A stretch of DNA of 28,249 nucleotides from a virus. This document shows, piece by piece, positions 1 through 7,020 of this stretch. The DNA is taken from IMG/VR virus record IMGVR_UViG_3300036859_000056, positions 1 to 28,249 of that record; one strand, written 5' to 3'. Each line of letters starts with the position of its first letter. Position 1 is the first letter of the stretch. The notes beneath the pieces are model-generated. The model was given only the letters and a program-made list of their open reading frames with translations, was not told where the DNA came from and made no database searches. The translations under genes and the position numbers were made by a program.

Positions 1-127
1 CGCGTCATCCTCCACCGCGGTCCCTCAACGCGAAGGCACCAACATGTGTGGATAGATCTCCCGGCCGGTATCGCTGCGGTGATGCCACGAGGGTGCGTCG
101 TCTGTCATCTCTCTCTGTCTGACTATC
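1..127. repeat. terminal direct repeat, left copy
   Basis: These 127 bases are identical to 28123-28249. An exact repeat at both contig ends whose length equals a common maximal assembly k-mer (127) is best read as the overlap left when a circular de Bruijn path is linearised. The sequence holds no convincing gene. In the circle it forms part of a roughly 250-nt non-coding interval between the leftward promoter (28079-28107) and the first rightward gene (219). A pyrimidine-rich run lies at about 101-123. Confidence 0.95.
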
Positions 128-206
128 AGGTTTACCAGTCGCAAAAGTCAGCAGTCCTTCCGCGATGAACGCCCGCGCTCTCTCCCTCTGGCAAGCCTCG
201 CTAGCG

Positions 207-218
207 TAGAATCGCCCC
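207..218 (+). promoter_or_regulatory. -10 box of a putative leaderless promoter
   Basis: TAGAAT at 207-212 is followed by exactly six bases and then the GTG start at 219. Transcription starting about 7 nt after the -10 would begin on the start codon, giving a leaderless mRNA. No good -35 is visible at the expected distance, which is common for actinobacterial promoters. It is the only promoter-like signal seen before the long rightward structural operon. The same geometry occurs at 16887, 20142 and 28079. Confidence 0.45.
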
Positions 219-317
219 GTGGACGATGACCCGCTGGCTCCGGCTCGTGGCGTCATCACCGGACTGATTCTGTCCGCTCCGTTCTGGCTGGTGGTGGTGT
301 GGTTGTGGACGCGTTGA
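219..317 (+). CDS. short single-pass membrane peptide (32 aa)
   Basis: This 32-residue reading frame starts with GTG at 219 and ends TGA at 315-317. The N-terminus is acidic (VDDDPLAPARG) and is followed by about 17 hydrophobic residues rich in Leu, Val and Trp, so one membrane-spanning helix is likely. There is no Shine-Dalgarno sequence, but a -10 box ends six bases upstream, which fits leaderless translation. The stop overlaps the start region of the following glycosyltransferase, so the two may be translationally coupled. No family is recognised. It could instead be a short leader peptide that delivers ribosomes to the next gene. Confidence 0.45.
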   Translation: MDDDPLAPARGVITGLILSAPFWLVVVWLWTR

Positions 318-1522
318 TCGTTTCGGCGGCCCTTGATACCAATGGCCAAAACCAACGGTATGTCCGCGCCTCTGAGAAGTGGGGCACCGATGAAGGCGTC
401 CTCAAAGCCCTGAGCGTCGGTGAGTACGATCCGGCGAGCGTCGTCGGGCGCTTTCAGGCGGCTGCCGACAAGTACGGCGAGCTGAAGATTCGCTCAGTTC
501 ACCGGGCCACTCATATTTATCAGCAGATGCCCGCTGACATCGAGTGGACCCGGACCAACGACTCGATGATCCGCGACCTCGCCGACGAAGCCGACATCAT
601 CCACCTCAACAACTCCTGGCGGCCCTGGCAGAAGCTCCGCTTCAGCCGACGCAAGCCGATGCTCCTGCACCATCACGGCTCGCTGTTCCGGCAGCAGACG
701 AAGGATCTGCTGAACTGGGCTTATCGCAACCACGCCGTGCAGGCGGTGTCCACGGTGGACTTACTCAGGGTCGCCCCGCAAAACCTCCACTGGCTGCCAA
801 CCGCGTATGACGTGGGCTGGCTACAGGAGTTCGGCAAGGCGCACCGCGAACCCAACGGCCGCATCCTCGTCGTGAGTGCGCCGACCAACCGCCAATACAA
901 GTCCACCGCGCTGCTGGAGGCCGCCGTCGCGCAACTCCAGGGCGACGGGCTTCCAGTGGACCTGCTTATCATCGAAGGCAAGCCGTGGGCCGAGTGCATG
1001 GCCCTCAAAGCCTCTGCGGACATCTACTTCGATCAGGTGATCTTGGGCTACGGCTGCAACGCCGTGGAGGCGTGGGGGATGGGTATTCCGGTCATCGCCG
1101 GAGCCGATGAGTGGACGCTGGCGAAGATGCGGGAGGTGTACGGAAGTGAGGAGCTACCCTTCTACGAGGCCACGGAGGACACCATCGGCGCGGCCATCGC
1201 GGATCTGGCGCAGCATCCTCGCAAACGTGCCGCCTACGCTAAGCGGGGTCTGGCCCATGTCCGCAAGTTCCACGATGAGCGTCCTGCGCTAACCCGGTTG
1301 GCGCAGCTCTACCACATGGCGATTGAGTGGTCTGAGAAGGAAGCTCCGGCCATCCAGCCGGTCCTGATTACGTTCCGAGCCGCCGTTCCGCAGGTGCGCG
1401 CCGCAGGACGCTTCGTGACCTTCACGGATGGCATCTACTCAACCGATAATCCGTACCTGGCGACGGCCCTACGGCTGCTCGCCCAACGCTATCCGCGCTA
1501 TGGCATCGAGGAGGTGGCATGA
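305..1522 (+). CDS. GT-B fold glycosyltransferase with extra C-terminal domain
   Basis: A protein of about 405 aa. The N-terminus (DALIVSAALDTNGQN) is a Rossmann strand-loop as in GT-B (GT4-like) glycosyltransferases. An LLHHHGSLFR segment near residue 120 and a C-terminal nucleotide-sugar half with GYGCNAVEAWGMGIPVIAG (about residues 245-265) match the E-A-x-G-x-P-V region that holds the donor in GT4 enzymes. The last 50 or so residues (ITFRAAVPQVRAAGRFVTF onward) resemble a small stand-alone protein I associate with phage structural operons, so this may be a fusion. Starts at 299 (GTG), 305 (GTG) and 314 (TTG, overlapping the previous stop) are all possible. Its likely job is glycosylating a virion protein or host surface component; donor and acceptor are unknown. 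Confidence 0.8.
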   Translation: MDALIVSAALDTNGQNQRYVRASEKWGTDEGVLKALSVGEYDPASVVGRFQAAADKYGELKIRSVHRATHIYQQMPADIEWTRTNDSMIRDLADEADIIHLNNSWRPWQKLRFSRRKPMLLHHHGSLFRQQTKDLLNWAYRNHAVQAVSTVDLLRVAPQNLHWLPTAYDVGWLQEFGKAHREPNGRILVVSAPTNRQYKSTALLEAAVAQLQGDGLPVDLLIIEGKPWAECMALKASADIYFDQVILGYGCNAVEAWGMGIPVIAGADEWTLAKMREVYGSEELPFYEATEDTIGAAIADLAQHPRKRAAYAKRGLAHVRKFHDERPALTRLAQLYHMAIEWSEKEAPAIQPVLITFRAAVPQVRAAGRFVTFTDGIYSTDNPYLATALRLLAQRYPRYGIEEVA

Positions 1523-1731
1523 CTGAATACTTCATGCGGGCCGAACGAGACGCACGATTCTGGCATCGGACTTTGGTCCGATTCGTGGTAAGTCGTCGGG
1601 CTGCTGAATGTTTGGCGGAAGATGTGGGCCTTCCTCCACCCTCGATCTATGACCATGAGTTCATCGTGCTAGGTCGTCCCGCCACTATCGATGATGAAGC
1701 ACTTGACGGATTCGGCATCGTGCTGCAATGA
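1519..1731 (+). CDS. hypothetical protein (70 aa)
   Basis: The start ATG overlaps the glycosyltransferase stop (ATGA), indicating coupled translation. The 70-aa product has an Arg-rich N-terminal helix (RAERDARFWHRTLVRFVVSRR) [split here as two adjoining helical turns] and an acidic C-terminal part ending in IVLQ. No signal peptide, membrane segment or known motif is visible. Its place between a glycosyltransferase and structural genes suggests a virion-related or accessory role, but nothing in the sequence specifies it. Confidence 0.7.
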   Translation: MTEYFMRAERDARFWHRTLVRFVVSRRAAECLAEDVGLPPPSIYDHEFIVLGRPATIDDEALDGFGIVLQ

Positions 1732-1925
1732 GAGCCGAGGACGAGTACGAGGACATCGTGGTCCATCCTCCGGTCGGCTCGGCGTCCGCTGCCAGCGGCA
1801 CCGATGAAGATCGTGCCGCGGGTCGTCTGTGGGTGCCGGACCTCGAAGCCAAGCGGGGCTGGTCTGCGCACTGGGTGTACCGCGAGAAGCCAGCGTCGGA
1901 GCGGCATGTAGGATTCCGGCGATGA
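1728..1925 (+). CDS. hypothetical protein (65 aa)
   Basis: The ATG overlaps the preceding stop by the ATGA arrangement, and its own stop overlaps the next ATG at 1922. The 65-aa product is acidic at the N-terminus (MRAEDEYEDIVVHPP), has a low-complexity Ser/Ala stretch, and ends in an aromatic and basic segment (WSAHWVYREKPASERHVGF). No family is recognised. The tight coupling on both sides supports that it is translated. Confidence 0.65.
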   Translation: MRAEDEYEDIVVHPPVGSASAASGTDEDRAAGRLWVPDLEAKRGWSAHWVYREKPASERHVGFRR

Positions 1926-2254
1926 GAGAGAACATCGTCATGACCCGCGGCGACAGCCGCGACCTTGAGCGGACGCTGTACCAGGCCGGGATTCCGATGG
2001 ACCTGATCGGAACCGAGATAACTTTCACCGTCAAAGACTTGTTCGCCAAGACTCTGGATAACGGCATCGAGCTGGTCCCGCCCGATTCCGGGACCGAACC
2101 GGGCATGATCGCCATTACGATCGACCCCGCCGATACTGAGGACGTGCCGGATTACCGGAAGGTGTACCGCTACGATATCGAGGTGGACGATGGCGGGACG
2201 ATCACGACTCCACTCTATGGCGACTTCATCGTGATTCCTGATGTAACGGAGTAA
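1922..2254 (+). CDS. BppU-like N-terminal domain structural protein (110 aa)
   Basis: The start was chosen at ATG 1922, which overlaps the previous stop, rather than further upstream in the open frame. The protein reads MTRGDSRDLERTLYQAGIPM, then DLIGTEITFTVKD, a TIDPADTEDV strand, and a DIEVDDGGTITTPLYGDF strand. This order (GD-x-R/D, P-x-DL-x-G-x-x-I-x-FTVK, I-D-P-A-D-T, TTPL-x-G-x-F) matches the beta-sandwich at the N-terminus of lactococcal-phage-type upper baseplate proteins and many tail-fibre attachment domains. The next gene is fibre-like, so this is probably an adaptor or anchoring protein on the tail tip or capsid. The assignment is by pattern only. Confidence 0.65.
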   Translation: MRENIVMTRGDSRDLERTLYQAGIPMDLIGTEITFTVKDLFAKTLDNGIELVPPDSGTEPGMIAITIDPADTEDVPDYRKVYRYDIEVDDGGTITTPLYGDFIVIPDVTE

Positions 2255-2257
2255 CCC

Positions 2258-3166
2258 ATGACCACCCTTGCCGCCAATCTGTCCGATTCCGCCACCGAAC
2301 TGCGTGTGAACGCCGCGGTTAGCGACCCGGCAGAGCTGTACCAGATCGACTCCGAGATCATCCGGGTGGCCGCAGTGACAACCACGGTGAACGGCTCCTT
2401 TTCGCCGGTCCGCTCGGTGGATACGACGCTATGGCAGATCGCCGAGCGGGGCGTAGGGACTACCTCGGCGGCCAGCCATCTCAGCGGGGCGACTGTGGAG
2501 CCGCTATCACCTGGTAGCACGGGTGGTGGGGGAGGCGGCGTCACGGTGGACAATACGGTGGACGCACCGTTCTCCGTAACGACATTAGTCGCGCTGGGGT
2601 CTACCGAAAGCGCCCCGGACGAGGCGACGTTGCAACCGGGCGCAACGATCACGGTGTCTCCGACCGAGCCGGTCGGCATCGGACCGAACAACCTGTGGCT
2701 AAAGACAGATCCGAACGAAACTCTCCAGCGGCTTCAGTTGTGGGTGCGGACGCCTGAAGATGATGGGTGGTTTGCCGTTGGAATGGCTGACTCGTACACG
2801 GTTCAGGATGTTGGCCTCGGCGACATAAACACGATTCTGGTTGATACGACTACTAACCGCGTCGTAGCCGAGGTTGATCTGAATGCCGAAGGCAATGTAT
2901 CGATCACCGGCCGCTCGCCGGCCGGGGCGGGTTCCCCATTCACGAAAGTCACCCTATCGGAACTCGGTATTCGAGTTCAGATGGAGCTTCCGGGTGGCAC
3001 CACGACCAGCACGGACATTCTGACTGGGCCGGACGATCCAAGCGCCGGAGCGGGTGTAGCGGCTTCACTCGCATCCACCTATCACCGCAATACTGGTACC
3101 GCCGGTGAGTTGTGGGTCAAGGTCGGAGGGGCTGACACCAACTGGCAGAAGGTCACAACCGTATGA
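2258..3166 (+). CDS. fibre-like structural protein (302 aa)
   Basis: The N-terminal 80 residues (LSDSATELRVN, then IDSEIIRVAAV, then ERGVGTTSAASHLSGATVEP) follow the pattern 'residue pair defines a quantity whose value is a turning point, R-G-x-x-G-T-T-A-A-x-H-x-x-G-A-T-V' that is common at the start of phage virion attachment proteins. A glycine run (six Gly, about residue 88-93) forms a flexible hinge. The C-terminal half is rich in Thr, Ser, Val and Gly in beta-strand-like repeats (NNLWLKTDP and GELWVKVGG), and ends in NWQKVTTV. No catalytic motif is seen. It is most likely a fibre or decoration protein. The ATG follows the previous stop by 3 nt. Confidence 0.65.
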   Translation: MTTLAANLSDSATELRVNAAVSDPAELYQIDSEIIRVAAVTTTVNGSFSPVRSVDTTLWQIAERGVGTTSAASHLSGATVEPLSPGSTGGGGGGVTVDNTVDAPFSVTTLVALGSTESAPDEATLQPGATITVSPTEPVGIGPNNLWLKTDPNETLQRLQLWVRTPEDDGWFAVGMADSYTVQDVGLGDINTILVDTTTNRVVAEVDLNAEGNVSITGRSPAGAGSPFTKVTLSELGIRVQMELPGGTTTSTDILTGPDDPSAGAGVAASLASTYHRNTGTAGELWVKVGGADTNWQKVTTV

Positions 3167-3468
3167 CTCGCCTCATTCTGCAGCCCGCCGCCAGTTCGTG
3201 CTTCGTTACGCCTAACCCGACGGCTATCAGTCACGATCCCAACACCTCGTCCTACGCCTACTTCACCGTCACTTGGACGACACCGAAGGATCAGGTGACG
3301 GTCGAGATTACCGAACCTCCTCCGGGTCCAACGAGTCTGTGGGCGCAGCCGGGTACCGGCTCAATGGACTGGCTCACCGCCTACTCGGGGTCAGGCGAGG
3401 TCGAGATTCTCGATCCGACCCGCCAGTACCGTGTTCTGGCCTCTTGCTCGTTCGAGGTTCTTTCATGA
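3163..3468 (+). CDS. hypothetical beta-rich structural protein (101 aa)
   Basis: The ATG overlaps the previous stop (ATGA). The 101-aa product is rich in Thr, Ser and Pro, with an alternating strand pattern (YAYFTVTWTTPKDQVTVEIT), a proline turn (PPPGP) and a final strand (QYRVLASCSFEVLS). It resembles an Ig-like or small beta-sandwich domain, which fits a virion accessory protein. No family can be named. Its stop overlaps the start of the HNH gene. Confidence 0.6.
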   Translation: MTRLILQPAASSCFVTPNPTAISHDPNTSSYAYFTVTWTTPKDQVTVEITEPPPGPTSLWAQPGTGSMDWLTAYSGSGEVEILDPTRQYRVLASCSFEVLS

Positions 3469-3797
3469 GGAAGCGCCACTGGTCCTACCAGGGTGAGCGC
3501 AACCGAGCCATCGTGCTGCGGCGGGGCTACTGCGAGCTGCAGCTAGATGAGGAATGCACTCGCAGAGCGGAAACGGTGGACCACATCATCCCGAAGTCAC
3601 TCGGCGGCCCGGACATCATCGAGAACCTGCGGGCAGCGTGCTGGCACTGCAACATGAGCAAAGGTAAGCGGATGGACACGCCGACGCAGGCTTCGCTTTT
3701 TAGCGACGGCGGTTACTGTGTAGCGCCGCTCCACAATATATCCCCGAACCGTCGCTGGACGCCGCTAACGACTGCTGACTACCGCGGGAAGCCGTAG
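3465..3797 (+). CDS. HNH endonuclease next to terminase (110 aa)
   Basis: The start was chosen at ATG 3465, overlapping the previous stop. The protein has a C-E-L--C pair near residues 24-33 (YCELQLDEEC), the HNH core VDHIIPKSLGGPD (about residues 43-55), then NLRAACWHCNMSKGK (about 62-76). The DH, N and second CxxC/N-xx-KG elements are those of the classic ββα-metal HNH fold with a structural zinc site. HNH proteins immediately upstream of the large terminase (HK97 gp74 type) are known to be needed for, or to stimulate, cos cleavage. Position and size (110 aa) fit that role here, which would make this a cos-type packager. That last step is inference. Confidence 0.9.
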   Translation: MRKRHWSYQGERNRAIVLRRGYCELQLDEECTRRAETVDHIIPKSLGGPDIIENLRAACWHCNMSKGKRMDTPTQASLFSDGGYCVAPLHNISPNRRWTPLTTADYRGKP

Positions 3798-3798
3798 C

Positions 3799-5181
3799 GT
3801 GGCGGTATCCGCCGAGCGTCTGACAGATTCGCTGGTCGGCTCAACGACTCCGAGGATCGGGCCGCCGCAGCCCGCGAAGTCGCGGCTGGGGGCTTGGCAG
3901 GCCGAAGCTGCCGACCTAGGTATCAAGCCCATGCCGTGGCAGGACTACGCGGCACGGTTCATGATGGCAACCGGGAGCCAAGGCTGGCTGTACCCGGAGG
4001 TCTGCTTCGTCGTCGCCCGTCAGAACGGGAAAACGGAGATCCTGCCGCCTCGAATCCGTGATGACCTCAAGCGCGGGCGCCGCGTTCTCCATACCGCGCA
4101 GAACCGGACTTTACCGCGCAAGGTGTTTGTCCGAGTCGCCCGCTCTCTACCTCCAGAGGATATTGTCTCGATCCGTTATGCGAACGGGCAGGAGACGATC
4201 GAGATGCGGAATGGTGGCGAGTACACCATCGTCGCGCCTCAGCGTGGCGCCCGTGGACTTTCAGCAGACACGGTGATCTTCGATGAAGTCCGCGAGTTCG
4301 AGGATTTTGACATCGTGGGCGCCGCAGGCCCGACGCTCATGGCGTCCACCGACCCGCAGATCATCTACCTTAGCAACGCCGGCAGCATTGACTCGGTGGT
4401 CCTCAATGACCTGCGCCGTCGTGGGGAACTCGGGCAACCTGAACTCGGCTATCTGGAGTGGTCAGCCGCGCCGGAACTGGCGATGGATGACCGGACCGGA
4501 TGGGCGCAGGCCAATCCGGCCATCGGTCACATGCCAGCGCACCTGCGAAATCTCGCCACGTTTTACGAGACGCGCAAGCCCTCGGAGTTCGAGACTGAAC
4601 ACCTCTGCCGGTGGGTTAAGACCATGCAGCCCCGCGTCGTCAACGGGGCACAGTGGGACGCCTGCCGAGTGGATGACCTCACCGTGGGCCTGCGCCCGTT
4701 CATGGCGATCAGCGTTTCGCCGGACGCCAAGCGTGCCAGCGTCGTTCTCGCATGGCAACAGGATGATGGGCTCATAGCCTTGGACATCGTGGAGGACATC
4801 GCCGATGAACTGGACCTCGACTCGCTGGGCATCGCGCTCCGCGAGCGGGCGCGGAAGGCCGGCGTGGTATCCATTGGGTTCGCCTCATGGACCGACACGC
4901 AGTTGGCGCGCCACTTCCCCAACGCCAAGGCGGTGGACGGCAAGGAGATGGCCAACGCCTCGGTCAACTTTGCCCGTTTGATAGACTCAGGATTCATTCG
5001 CTGGCGGGGCGCAGACACCATCAGTAACGACCTGACCTGGCTGGCCCGAAAAGCGCACGAGTCCGGCGCGTGGACGGCGACCCCGATTGACGATGAGCAC
5101 TCGGTGACGGCTGCCCTCGCCGCGATCCGAGCGACGTGGCTCGCGGCCGCGCCGAAGCCACCCGCACCGAGGATCGGCTGA
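3799..5181 (+). CDS. terL: terminase large subunit
   Basis: A 460-aa phage packaging ATPase/nuclease. Walker A-like VVARQNGKTE lies at about residues 71-80 and Walker B TVIFDEVREF at about 158-167. A coupling segment follows (YLSNAGS near 190-196). The C-terminal RNase H-like nuclease domain starts near MAISVSPDAKR (about residue 300-310), whose Asp is a candidate metal ligand. The protein would translocate DNA into the prohead through the portal and cut concatemers. The start is GTG at 3799, one base after the HNH stop. No separate small terminase gene is recognisable nearby; the small proteins upstream or the HNH protein may substitute. The stop overlaps the portal ATG (TGATG). Confidence 0.95.
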   Translation: MAVSAERLTDSLVGSTTPRIGPPQPAKSRLGAWQAEAADLGIKPMPWQDYAARFMMATGSQGWLYPEVCFVVARQNGKTEILPPRIRDDLKRGRRVLHTAQNRTLPRKVFVRVARSLPPEDIVSIRYANGQETIEMRNGGEYTIVAPQRGARGLSADTVIFDEVREFEDFDIVGAAGPTLMASTDPQIIYLSNAGSIDSVVLNDLRRRGELGQPELGYLEWSAAPELAMDDRTGWAQANPAIGHMPAHLRNLATFYETRKPSEFETEHLCRWVKTMQPRVVNGAQWDACRVDDLTVGLRPFMAISVSPDAKRASVVLAWQQDDGLIALDIVEDIADELDLDSLGIALRERARKAGVVSIGFASWTDTQLARHFPNAKAVDGKEMANASVNFARLIDSGFIRWRGADTISNDLTWLARKAHESGAWTATPIDDEHSVTAALAAIRATWLAAAPKPPAPRIG

Positions 5182-6482
5182 TGTCTTTGCTATCCGCTCT
5201 GGCTGCGTTGGTTGCCCCGCCCATCGAGCTGACCCGGATGCGTGGCGACTATCCGAGTTTCGAGGAGCAATTGGCCGCCATCCAGCGGCGATCGTCCGTT
5301 CAAACCTTCCGTACCCCAAGCGTCGATGAAGCGCTGGGCGTACCGGCGATCTTTGGTGCGGTAAGTCTGATCTGCGGCACGATGGGAACCCTGAGCATGG
5401 AGGCGTATCGGAACGGTGCGCTGATGGCGTCTGAGGATCGTCCACGGATGGTCGTTCGTCCCAACCCCTTCAGTGCTCCGTATACGTTCAACTTCCTGAC
5501 CTCGTTCTATAAGGCGACCCGCGGCGAAACCTGGTGGTGGGTAGCAGCCCGCGACATTGACGGTTCGCCGATGAGTCTGTACCCGGTCCCACCGTGGGAG
5601 ATCACCGTCGCGCAGAACGACCGCAACCGGCTGCGCCCGACGATCACTTGGGGCAATCGGGTCATGCGGAACGAGGACATGATTCAGGACATCTGGTTCC
5701 CCGACAGTCTGGGGTTGCGGGGCCGTGGTCCGTTGCAGATGGCAGGCGCAGCGGTAAGCGTCACGGTCGAATCTCAGATGTGGGCTGCGAACTTCTACTC
5801 CGGCGCGCTTCCTTCGGTGATCGGGACCACCGATCAGGACATGAGCGAGGACGAACTGAAGCTCATGGACAAGCAGTGGCTAGAAAAGCCGCCGAACATG
5901 CCGCGGTGGCTTACCAACGGGTTGACCCTGACGGAATCTCCGATGGACCCGGAGAAAGCGCAGCTCACCGAATCACGCCAGCACCAAGTTGGTGAAGTGG
6001 CCCGCATGTTCAACATGCCTGGCCCATTGCTCGAACATCAGATGTCAGGCTCATCGCTCACCTACCGGAACGAGAGTGGTATCTGGACCGATTTCAAGCA
6101 GCGATGCCTCGCCCCAACCTTCACTGAACCGATGGAACAGAACATGTCAGACCTGTTGCCGCGAACGATCAGTGCCCGGTTCAACTTCGACCAGTTGCTT
6201 CGAGCTGACATTCAGACTCGTTTCGAGGCATACAAGATTGGGATTGATGCGGGATTCCTGACGCCAGAGGAGGCTCGTCAGAAGGAAGGTTATGCACCTG
6301 GTGCGGTGGATTACGCCCCGGTCCCGCTGGCACCCCCCCAGGCGGTTCCGACGCTGTTGCCCATCAATCGGAGCCGTTTAGAGGAACTGCGTTGCTCCCG
6401 CTGCGGACGGCTGGCAGGCAAGGTCAATGGTCAGGCGGAGATCAAGTGCCAGCGCTGCGGCTCGCTGGTTGTCGCGGCGTAG
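5181..6482 (+). CDS. portal protein with C-terminal Com-like zinc ribbon
   Basis: A 433-aa HK97/SPP1-type portal. The start was chosen at ATG 5181 because it overlaps the terminase stop. Portal features include VPAIFGAVSLICGTMGTL (about residues 53-70), RPNPF, the ETWWWV strand, and the helix region VARMFNMPGPLLEHQMSGS (about residues 272-290) that typifies the P-P-x-x-L/ G-S-x-x-Y-x-N pocket before the clip and stem. The last 35 residues are a separate module with two Cys knuckles, LRCSRCGRLAGKV and IKCQRCGSLVV. They closely follow the Mu Com zinc-binding protein pattern (I-R-C-x-x-C-x-K-L, E-I-K-C-x-R-C). Com binds RNA in Mu; here the module is fused to a virion component. Confidence 0.92.
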   Translation: MSLLSALAALVAPPIELTRMRGDYPSFEEQLAAIQRRSSVQTFRTPSVDEALGVPAIFGAVSLICGTMGTLSMEAYRNGALMASEDRPRMVVRPNPFSAPYTFNFLTSFYKATRGETWWWVAARDIDGSPMSLYPVPPWEITVAQNDRNRLRPTITWGNRVMRNEDMIQDIWFPDSLGLRGRGPLQMAGAAVSVTVESQMWAANFYSGALPSVIGTTDQDMSEDELKLMDKQWLEKPPNMPRWLTNGLTLTESPMDPEKAQLTESRQHQVGEVARMFNMPGPLLEHQMSGSSLTYRNESGIWTDFKQRCLAPTFTEPMEQNMSDLLPRTISARFNFDQLLRADIQTRFEAYKIGIDAGFLTPEEARQKEGYAPGAVDYAPVPLAPPQAVPTLLPINRSRLEELRCSRCGRLAGKVNGQAEIKCQRCGSLVVAA

Positions 6483-6497
6483 TACGATGTGTCGTAC
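6482..6497. promoter_or_regulatory. 16-bp inverted repeat, candidate operator
   Basis: GTACGA-tgtg-TCGTAC is a perfect 6-bp inverted repeat around a 4-bp spacer. It begins on the last base of the portal stop and ends immediately before ATG 6498. It contains TACGAT (6483-6488), which could serve as a -10 box. The gene that follows ends in a ribbon-helix-helix domain, and proteins of that class bind short palindromes, so autoregulation is plausible. Confidence 0.4.
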
Positions 6498-6935
6498 ATG
6501 GGTGCGACATTGGAACAACGCTTCTGGGGGAAGGTAAAGACCAGCGGCGGATGCTGGCTATGGACTGGTGCTGGTGGACGGTACGGGTATATTCGTCCGC
6601 CCGGTGGCAACCCCGAAGGTGCCCATAGAGTTTCTTGGGAGTTGGCTCATGGTCCGATTCCGTCAGGTCGCTGGGTGCTTCACCGATGCGATGTTCCTAG
6701 GTGTGTTCGCCCAGAGCATCTGTATCTCGGAAGTGCCTCGGATAACGCGGAGGCAGGCGTGGTAAGCAACCGCATTCGCCGTGCTCCTGATGGGATAGGT
6801 CTGGGAACAATCTCTGTTCGCTTGCCACATGCCCTAATGATGTCCTTGCGACAGATGGCAGAACGTGAACAGACGACCGTTTCGAATATCGTTCGCAGAG
6901 CCTTGACGGCAGAGGGTAAACTGTCACACAACTGA
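6498..6935 (+). CDS. HNH endonuclease fused to ribbon-helix-helix domain
   Basis: About 145 aa from ATG 6498 (a GTG at 6489 would add three residues). The N-terminal part is an HNH_3-type homing nuclease: RFWGKVKTSGGCWLWTG, then AHRVSWELAHGPIP, then the metal site WVLHRCDVPRCVRPEHLYLG. The C-terminal 40 residues (ISVRLPHALMMSLRQMAER, then TTVSNIVRRALTAEG) are a textbook ribbon-helix-helix DNA-binding domain: a beta strand with alternating Ser/Arg, then two helices with S-x-I-V-R-R-A-L. HNH_3 nucleases normally carry NUMOD or HTH modules, so RHH is an uncommon partner. The gene sits between portal and protease-capsid, has more A/T-rich wording than its neighbours, and looks like a mobile insertion. 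Confidence 0.88.
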   Translation: MGATLEQRFWGKVKTSGGCWLWTGAGGRYGYIRPPGGNPEGAHRVSWELAHGPIPSGRWVLHRCDVPRCVRPEHLYLGSASDNAEAGVVSNRIRRAPDGIGLGTISVRLPHALMMSLRQMAEREQTTVSNIVRRALTAEGKLSHN

Positions 6936-6973
6936 ATCAGACTGACGGCATGAGGGTCACCGAGCCCGCCGTA

Positions 6974-7020
6974 ACCTGAGAGGGCCTCCGAGCTCCCGAG
7001 CTTGGAGGTCTTTGTTTTTT
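6974..7020 (+). terminator. intrinsic terminator overlapping the capsid ribosome binding site
   Basis: The arms 6983-6994 and 6999-7010 pair over 12 bp (two G-U wobbles) with a CCCG loop, followed by TTTGTTTTTT at 7011-7020. This is a strong rho-independent terminator. The only purine-rich ribosome binding site for the next gene, GGAGG at 7004-7008, lies in the 3' arm, and the TTG start (7019) lies in the T-tract. The upstream ACCTGAGAGGG (6974-6984) recurs almost exactly at 19924-19934 before another terminator, so this may be part of a larger conserved RNA element. Read-through or RNA refolding would be needed for head protein synthesis unless a later start is used. Confidence 0.8.

Noticed and set aside
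1-127. Biological direct terminal repeat as used for packaging
   Set aside because: The exact 127-base length equals a standard assembly k-mer, so an assembly overlap explains it without biology.
5-355. 116-aa open frame on the minus strand across the contig start
   Set aside because: It overlaps the first two rightward genes, has low-complexity, Arg/Ser-rich sequence, no ribosome binding site, and no coding-like pattern.
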